Assembly: GCA_034509925.1 (NCBI GenBank)
Contig: CM067531.1
Span: 6,281,319-6,345,318, forward strand
From: Hirudinaria manillensis
Taxonomy: Eukaryota > Annelida > Clitellata > Hirudinida > Hirudinidae
Direction: 5' to 3'
Length of the DNA stretch: 64,000 bases
A program made the translations under genes and the position numbers. Each line of letters opens with the position of its first letter. Positions within the stretch are counted from its first letter, which is position 1. Under the pieces are notes generated by a model, which saw nothing but the letters and a program-made list of their open reading frames with translations, was not told where the DNA came from and did no database searches. Below are positions 56,823-64,000 of this stretch, one piece after another.

Positions 56823-57059
56823 TACTTTCTTCCGATAACTTGACAACGACTTCCGACAAACAAACAATACTCGCACCGCCATTTTACGAAAAATTCCGCG
56901 AGGGCTCCGCCGTCCGAGAAACCGTCAAAGTAGCCATTACGGCACTTCTTATATCACTTTGGTGTGAATGCCGTCCGGGGTGTCTCTTTCCTGGTCTTAC
57001 ACTGGAGTCCCTGTTTTGGTGGAGTGGACAGGGACGACTAGCCTCGCCGTGTCTGAGGC

Positions 57060-59477
57060 TTACCTTCGGTCCTTCGTTGTCCAGCTCCAGTGAGAAGCCG
57101 ATTCTGCGGACTCGGCTATTTTCTGGACGAACTGCTTGGTTTGCCTGTTTGAAAGGCCTATCTTCCTGAGAAAGGCGTATGTAGACTTGCCTACCAGCCC
57201 TCTCGCTCCGACTTCTATTGGTAACACACGGGCGCTATAACCTTTCCCCTCTAAATCCATCCTCAGCTCTTCATAACGGTCGCTCTTCAGAGCATTGCTG
57301 ACATCAATTCGGTCCTCCCATGGGACCGTCAGCTCTACGATAATGACGGAATCGGTTGCTGCCGACGCCAGCACCAGATCAGGCCGCTTGCCGCTCTCTT
57401 GTAGCACCTGGTGGTAGTGCCTTTCTCCCTGCAGGTCTGCCGCAACTGTCCAGTCTTTGGCTGTGGACAGCAAGTCCCTCATTTGGGCCATGTTCCTTTT
57501 GCGGTGCTGTGTTGAGCCCTCTCTTAAGAAGTACATTCTTCTTGGTGCCGCGATTTCTCGGGCATTCGCCTGGGAGCATGCCGTCTTAGCCGCTTCGACC
57601 ACGACCTGCAGGACTTGGTTATGTCGCCAAGTGTAGCGACCGTGAGCAAGGGCGTACGTGCATGATGAAAGCACGTGCCGGAGTGACTGTTCACCTCCGC
57701 AGAGCTCGCAGCTGGCGTCTTGAACCATCCCCCACTTCTGTAAGTTGGACCCGGAAGGGAGCACGTCGTAGACCGACCTTATGAGGAATGCCAAGCGGAG
57801 GGGAGACTTTTTCCAAATGTCTTTCCATGTGATGGATCTTTGGATGACGTCTTCCCAGGTTGTCCACTGTCCTTGCTGGCTTTGCTGCACTGCCAGCGCA
57901 ATCCTTTCGGTCTCCATCTCTCGCCTTCTCTCTTGGATTATCATGGCGGCTTTTGTCTGCACATTCGCTGTGGACCATCTTGGAAAATGGTTCCATCCGA
58001 CTCCATGGCGGTCTACCTGCACGGGTCCTCTTTTCTCCTCGAAGGTTAGGATTGCCTCGGATTCCTCAATTTCTTCCTGGGCTCTGAATTTCCTTCCTGA
58101 GCGGAGTTGCGGCATGACGTCGCGGACCCTGCTGTCACTGGAGTTGTTGAGCGACCATTGAGTTCTGATTTTGCTAATTTTATATTCTTCAACGATGGAT
58201 CTGAGGGGCAGCCTCAACCGTGTGCTTCTGCTGTACAGGGCGATCGACGATAGCGAAGGCGGCAACCCGAACCATTTCCTCGTACACCGATTTATTTTCC
58301 TTTCCATCTCTTCTACCGACTGCAGGCCTATTTCGTAGATGGTCAATGGCCACAGCAGTCTTGGTAGCAGGACGAACTGCAGGAGCCAGACTTTGAATCT
58401 GCCCTGTAGCGGCGATTCTGCAATCGCTCTCAGACCGTCGGTCATCCTACTGACAGTGGCTGCCTCCTGGTTTTTGTCGCGGAGGGACACGTCAAAAACT
58501 CTTCCCAAGCTCTTTACTGGCTCTTCTGAGACCGTCGGAATGCGTTGTCCTCCGGCGGTGAAGCACACGTCGCTGCGAACTCTCCCTCTTGTGAGAGAAA
58601 GACTCCGGGATTTTGCGGGCTTCAGAGCCATGCGACACCATTGGAGTAGATCATTGAGCTTGTCAAGGGCTCTTTGGACAATCTGCTGCCTGTTTAGAAC
58701 GATGGTGGTGTCGTCCATGAAAACCTTTACTGAAGGCATAAACACCCCTTTACCCAAACGCATCTCGGGGATCTCAGCTCCTACTGCATTTAGAACGACT
58801 TGAATGGCAAGCACAAACAGCGATGGAGAAATGGCACATCCCATGGCTATGCCGATCTGCAGAGGGATCCAACACGTGGTGCAATCTTTTGTGGAAAAAC
58901 GCATCACGAAACCGTTGAAGTATTCCTTGAGTACCTCAATTACCGTTCCAGGAACATGGTGGATCTCTAACGTCTTCCAGAGGAGTTGATGGGGCACCGA
59001 TCCATAGGCGTTGGCCAGGTCGAGCCACACGACGTGTAGACTGAGTTGGTTCCTTTTTGCGTTCTGGATCGCCTCCCATATCATTGCGGTGTGCTCAATG
59101 CACCCCGGCACACCTGGGATGCCTCCCTTTTGAACTGCTGTGTCGATGTACTTGTTTGTTGTCATGAACGTAGTCAGCCTTGCCGCTAGACATGAGAAAT
59201 AGATTTTCCCTTCGACATTCAATAACGAAATAGGCCTGAACTGGTTTATGTGCTTAGATTCCTTTTCTTTCGGAATGTACACACCTTCCGCTACTTTCCA
59301 TTCGTTGTCGACTGCGGCATTGGCCCAGGTGGAAACTATTATTGTGTGGAGCAGCTTGAGCGTTCTTGGGCATCTCTTGTAAAGCAGATATGGGATCCCG
59401 TTGGGCCCGGGCGCGGAGCGGTTTCTTGCCTTCTTCACGACTCCCTTAACCTCCTCGATCGATGGAGCTGCCTCCAT
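57060..59477 (-). CDS. R2-like retrotransposon polyprotein, RT plus restriction-like endonuclease (805 aa, N-terminally truncated)
   Basis: The open frame starts at an ATG formed at the microsatellite junction. RT motifs: APGPNGIPY (22-30), [17 protein letters not shown] (77-93), [10 protein letters not shown] with catalytic Asp153 (151-160), [13 protein letters not shown] (209-221), FMDDTTI with the Asp pair 255-256, and KPAKSRSLSL (286-295). The thumb and linker include LLWPLTIYEIG and KWFGLPPSLSS. A CCHC knuckle is formed by Cys590, Cys593, His601 and Cys606. The PD-(D/E)xK-like endonuclease has KRPDLVL (697-703, Asp700) and VELTVPWED (714-722, Glu715), then [20 protein letters not shown]. 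The protein would copy element RNA at a nicked target by target-primed reverse transcription. Lacking the DNA-binding N-terminus, this copy is probably not mobile by itself. R2-like is my call from architecture; the exact clade is open. Confidence 0.9.
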   Translation of the reverse strand: MEAAPSIEEVKGVVKKARNRSAPGPNGIPYLLYKRCPRTLKLLHTIIVSTWANAAVDNEWKVAEGVYIPKEKESKHINQFRPISLLNVEGKIYFSCLAARLTTFMTTNKYIDTAVQKGGIPGVPGCIEHTAMIWEAIQNAKRNQLSLHVVWLDLANAYGSVPHQLLWKTLEIHHVPGTVIEVLKEYFNGFVMRFSTKDCTTCWIPLQIGIAMGCAISPSLFVLAIQVVLNAVGAEIPEMRLGKGVFMPSVKVFMDDTTIVLNRQQIVQRALDKLNDLLQWCRMALKPAKSRSLSLTRGRVRSDVCFTAGGQRIPTVSEEPVKSLGRVFDVSLRDKNQEAATVSRMTDGLRAIAESPLQGRFKVWLLQFVLLPRLLWPLTIYEIGLQSVEEMERKINRCTRKWFGLPPSLSSIALYSRSTRLRLPLRSIVEEYKISKIRTQWSLNNSSDSRVRDVMPQLRSGRKFRAQEEIEESEAILTFEEKRGPVQVDRHGVGWNHFPRWSTANVQTKAAMIIQERRREMETERIALAVQQSQQGQWTTWEDVIQRSITWKDIWKKSPLRLAFLIRSVYDVLPSGSNLQKWGMVQDASCELCGGEQSLRHVLSSCTYALAHGRYTWRHNQVLQVVVEAAKTACSQANAREIAAPRRMYFLREGSTQHRKRNMAQMRDLLSTAKDWTVAADLQGERHYHQVLQESGKRPDLVLASAATDSVIIVELTVPWEDRIDVSNALKSDRYEELRMDLEGKGYSARVLPIEVGARGLVGKSTYAFLRKIGLSNRQTKQFVQKIAESAESASHWSWTTKDRR

Positions 59478-62400
59478 ATATATATATATATACAGGTTTA
59501 TTTATTGATATATAAACAGGTAATGGTAATGCCAAGTAATTTTCGTAAACAAGTCAAGATTTACGACGAGGGATCTCTAGTGAGTTCAAACTGTTTAGAA
59601 ATCCAGATTCTCCACTACTTGGCAACATTAGGGCATTTATGGCCTACAAAAACTACAATTTCCCTCTAGTTTTAATTACCTTTCAACATGGAAGGTTTGT
59701 TAGAATTGTATTTTGGAGCAATGGCATTAAATTTGGTCGAGGTTACGGATGAGGGGAAATTTAGGAGGAGAAAATTTTACTTACAGTGGTTGGTGGTGAT
59801 CTTATTTCGCACCAAAAAGTAATCATTTTAATGGGTTTACTAGCAGAAGTAAGCATTTGCTCCCCCAGTGGCGCATGTGAAGCAAGTTCTGGAGTATCCT
59901 TAAGACTTTAAATATGTTGAAATATATTAATTAAATATATAATACTTTTCATTTGCTACGTCTGGCAACTGCTATCGATTAAATAAACAAAGCCAACAAT
60001 CCCAAAATAGTCTCGTGCGGAGAGAACAACGCCTAAGCAAGAAACGATTAATCGACGAAATGAAAGATCTTTCTTAATTCAACTTGTGCTTTTAAACATC
60101 AGCTCATCCGTCTATCCATCTTGACAATATTTCGCTGTGAAGGACTTTTTAACTTCCGACATCTTGGACAATTTCATTGTTGTTCGCCTCTGAAAAGTTG
60201 ATGCCACCGAGATTTCTAGAAACTCACATTTCTTAGGACAAACGTTTAAAACGCTAAGAGATCGAGCATGGCATGGTCACTTAATTTTGTCGACTGTAAT
60301 TGGTTAAGCAGCTTACTTGTAAATAATAAAAAATTCAACCACCATTTTGAATCCAATGTAGCGGTATTGCCCTTATTATCTGGTATGATTAAGAGAATAA
60401 ATGTAGGCATCCGCCCAGTATTGAACACATGTTGTTAGGTGCATGAAGTGCAATCGATGATAACATCAACATTTTGATTTCACATTAAATGACATAATTT
60501 ATTTCTATCCACATGCCTTTAAGTCCCCTTCAAATTTCTTTCATTTCTGTAGAAACAAATTCAAGGTTTTGAACGAGTCCTGATCTCTTCCAGAAACTGC
60601 TATTTTTATTTTCGGCGGTTTTATAATTTAATTCTAAATTAATTTGTTTAATTTAAATCAGATTTATTTAATTTTAGTTTTTCTTTTTTTCATAAATCAA
60701 TATTGCAAACATCGAAAAACTCGATCATAAAGGGGTTTATTTAACAATGAATTCTTCAAAGCGCGTGATCAGACCACACCTGCCATGATGAATGTGACTT
60801 TAAATCTTTTCCGACCTTCCAGTTGCACCATAATTTTGGAATGTTATAAAATAAAATAAATATCTTTTGTGACTTCGAAACCTAATTTAAAATTTACTTA
60901 CGATTTATCTGGCTGCTCCTACAATGAATTCACACGCACATTAACCGACATTATCATAACCTGTTCTTGTCCAACAGATGCATCGAAAATTTACTGATCG
61001 ATCCAGCCAATCAGAAGCCTCCTCATCCCAGGATAAAAATAAATCGAGAGATAGTTGAACTTTAAAATTTCAATTTTCTCGAGTGGTCCGCACAAAAGCT
61101 TCAAAAAGGTGAGTCTAAAGTAGTTGTTTATGATGTTGGAACCTTGCAACTTAATATTTTATCTCTAGAAACTCTGGAAATACATTTCAATATTCACTCC
61201 TAATTGGTGTGTTCTTATCGGGCAATTAATTATAATTTCACAAACTTTCAGAATCTTGAACGGCGAAAATGTCAGTTGAACTTTCTCTCGAGAAAGTGCA
61301 TCAAAATTTCGGTGGGCATCACTCCATTCATTTGTGGCTAGCGATCAGACAAATTTCACAGCCCAAACTTCGCGAATGGGCATTTCTATGAACTCATTAA
61401 ACCAAGCAAGTTCATTTGCTAGTAATAATGTATCTATTTTTGTCATTAATTTTACACTAACTTGTTAAGTGTCATGCATCATTTGGCAAAGTAGAAACAA
61501 TGCACCTGCCCCGTACACGTGTATAGCAGACTGTTCACGTGTTCTGATCGAGATTTCAATTTTTATAAGAAAAAATATTATGCACATAGTCAGTGATGCT
61601 TTTAGCGGACTATTTTAAATAACTGTGAAGGAAATGTCCAATTTGAACACTCGCTTTGAAATCTGTTTTGCATTGTAACGCAGATTTTGTTATGCAGATG
61701 GCGAGGAGAAACTGTCCTTAATATCAGCAAGTAAATCGGAGTTGACTGAAATAACGCTTCGGTTGCTCGTTGATATTATTGGACCGTTCTATGGGGACAT
61801 CTAATCTAATGTAAAACTCATGCATCGACAAAAATTGAAAAATTGAGATCGTCTCTAAACGATGTGAGTAACCAAATTTTAACTTTTAAATTTTATAGAA
61901 ATCGGGTAGTAAAGCGCTGTCCGCAACAAAGTAAACCTGTCATTATGAATTTATCAGTCACTACAGATGTTCCAGATGGATCACATTCAATTCTCTTCAT
62001 GATGACGCATGAGTCGCTTTGTAACTCGACATAATTTTGTCGTGTTCGCAACCCAGCTAGTACTGCCACGAAGCGTCCTCGGGAGAGGTAAACACAAAAC
62101 TGAAAATGGAAAGCACTTCTGGCAATCTTCAAAGGGCGCTACAATGAATTAACTGCCACTTTTGACAAAAATTTTTTAGCCTATCTTAAAATATCACTAA
62201 TTTATACTAACCGGACGTGAAGGCACCGCTTAATCGTTCTGTCATTTGTATAGTACCCCTAAAGTTTAGGTTCGGTCTGGGTATCGAACATGACACAGCT
62301 GTTGCGTCCGTAACAAACGCCTATGTCGACCAACTCGCATGCAAAAGCCTGTGCCGTGAATAACTAAAACTCGGTTACATTCAGGAAAAGTTAATAAGTA

Positions 62401-64000
62401 CGACATTTTATGTACGTATTAAATCACTGGTTTTTAACCCACGGCCCAATGGTGAGGCGTGGCAGGTGGTATTTTGAACCGCGCCAAAGTCTTAGTAGTC
62501 TGAACCAACTCGAATTGTTACAGGTTTTTTTTGCTGAATCCAATTTCAACCTGTCCAGTTAGGTCTTATACTGGCATACTTAAACCATACCTTGTTGACA
62601 TTTAAACCTTAGTTTTAAATCTGAACACATCATGAATAAAAACGTTTATTAAATCCGTTGACTAAATGGCGGCTTTCAGGAAGAGCTACGACTTTAATAC
62701 ATGCGATACATCAATTTCGCTTCATGTTTTGTAAGTTTACGAGGCCATGATTTGGAAGAACCAAATATCTTTTGGCAACATAGGGAAGGCAAATATAAAT
62801 TTTAAATGAAATATTTAATACTATTTTTTAGCACTATCAATGTTTTCACAACGTTTATCATTATCTTTAATATACAATTTTGTTGTATTAATGAATGCGA
62901 CGACTTTAGCCAAACTATTGCTGAAGAAAGAGGGGATGATAAACATTTCTTTCATTACTTGACGGGTGACTATGAAACTCTTATTTCTAATTTTGAGCAA
63001 GATTCCTCCTGCTAACGTTGCCAAATTTCACTTTCTTTGTGAATAAGCTCACATGCTGCAATGTGAAAAGTCACATGCCAAAATTGATTTCAAGCTTTTG
63101 AAGATGGCACTCACTATCTTATGGTGAGATAACCATCTCGTTTCGACACATTCGGGATCTTAAGAATTAGATCATTTATTATTGCTTGAATATCATGCAA
63201 GATATTTTCTCTTTTCTGGTTTCAAAATAAACATTTTGTAGATGTCCTTCAAAATATGAAAAAACTGTTTGGCCTTCCGGTTTTTGTTCCTGCTCGAAGC
63301 TGCCAGGGATATGTGCTCTACAATGAATGTAGAGAGTTTATTTTCCAGACTTCTCTGAAAGCTTTCTTTGCACACCTCCAACATTACCAGCCTTATTGGA
63401 AACACCAACAATTTCTAAGGCGATGAGATTTTCATACTTAAAGCCGAGTCGGCTCGTTGTCAATAGCATTCGTAATCGTTTCTGCCTTTCCATCCGGGAT
63501 TTTTATTATTGCTGAGAACTTTTCCGTTTCTTCTATAATTCTGAAACGAATATTTAATTCCATTTCAGCTCTTGCAAAAGTACTTTCTTTCGTCAAAATG
63601 GAGAACTTTTCGTTTTCAACGTCATCTTCACCTCATCTTTCAAAACTTCTTCCATACACACTAATAGTAATTTAAATGGTTGTAACTTTCTGATGTAATT
63701 GGACTTATCACTCTGAACCTTATTCCATGGACGATACCAATCAAATAATTTGCCATGTCAAAAAAATTGACTAAATTATTGATAAAAAAAAACATTAAGA
63801 CTCAATCTTAAAAAGAAAAAAATAAATTCTGAAAAGAAACCTTATTTGCTAAGAACTCCTCAAAGAATACCGGTCTATTAGTAGATCATGGCTATGTCTA
63901 GAAATTCTTCAGTTAGTCTTAGGTCCTTCCAAGTTTATGATCGTACAATGAGTCGATATTTCTGGTGTTATTCTTTCTTTCAAAATTTTATATACGATAG
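59478..64000. other. Intergenic region, only weak exon candidates
   Basis: No family recognised. Candidate plus-strand first exons: 61269-61311 (gcgaaaATGTCA context, MSVELSLEKVHQNF, GT donor) possibly joined to 61698-61730 (DGEEKLSLISA, GTAAAT donor); and 62666-62730 (MAAFRKSYDFNTCDTS with a GTAAGT donor). Neither can be followed further. A hAT-like end (ctggtttttaacccacggcc) is at about 62428. The frames at 63193-63675 overlap on opposite strands and neither resembles a known protein. Confidence 0.3.

Larger units (their letters stand above)
56690..59477 (-). mobile_element. R2-like (restriction-like endonuclease) non-LTR retrotransposon, young 5'-truncated copy A
   Basis: It consists of one long open frame plus a 370-base 3' UTR, inserted in a TA microsatellite that flanks both ends (about 56661-56690 and 59478-59494). 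The 5' end is lost at the start of the RT domain, so N-terminal zinc-finger and Myb-type DNA-binding domains expected in this group are absent. The 3' end reads gttcaagagtttctatcaa. Copy B at 46370 shares the same 3' end. The open frame and high similarity to copy B suggest recent activity of the family. Confidence 0.9.

Noticed and set aside
63193..63675. Overlapping 72-codon frames on opposite strands
   Set aside because: No start context, splice sites or family resemblance that would favour either.

Overview
This is animal nuclear DNA, AT-rich and intron-rich, from an invertebrate I cannot place to species. It has GT-AG spliced genes, a metazoan kinesin-1 and TCERG1, a divergent malate-dehydrogenase-like gene, and many non-LTR retrotransposons (CR1/L2-like and restriction-like-endonuclease types), Gypsy LTR elements, hAT/pogo relics and MITEs.

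Gene layout: (1) 85-1788, minus, the first exons of a possible fringe-type glycosyltransferase running off the left edge; (2) 3722-11270, plus, a complete TCERG1/CA150 gene (20 coding exons, 1132 aa); (3) 11384-17547, minus, a malate-dehydrogenase-like gene closest to MDH1B and lacking the catalytic residues; (4) 18403-19286, plus, a two-exon TP53RK/Bud32 kinase; (5) 22124-53794, minus, a complete kinesin-1 heavy chain (KIF5; 21 coding exons, 949 aa). I built the exon chains of genes 2-5 by hand from splice sites, reading-frame phase and family alignment. The phases close in every case. The genes are ordinary housekeeping genes with no obvious shared pathway.

Transposons fill the intergenic DNA and the large kinesin introns. 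The 31-43 kb intron is a nested pile of Gypsy, CR1-like and R2-like fragments. At 56690-59477 (minus) lies a young R2-like element with an open 805-aa reading frame (reverse transcriptase, CCHC, PD-(D/E)xK-like endonuclease). A second copy at 46370-48566 has a clear 15-bp target-site duplication.

The most interesting observation concerns the 3' UTRs of these R2-like elements. Five copies from clearly different 3'-UTR subfamilies keep a module of about 100-110 nt near the 3' end. Its outer helix and two inner helices show compensatory base changes. It carries the three core strands of a hammerhead ribozyme (GUC, GAAA, CUGANGA), each next to the expected stem I or stem III, but in a strand order that makes a pseudoknot. 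I infer a template-recognition RNA, possibly an active or decayed ribozyme. From 59478 to 64000 I recognise no gene.
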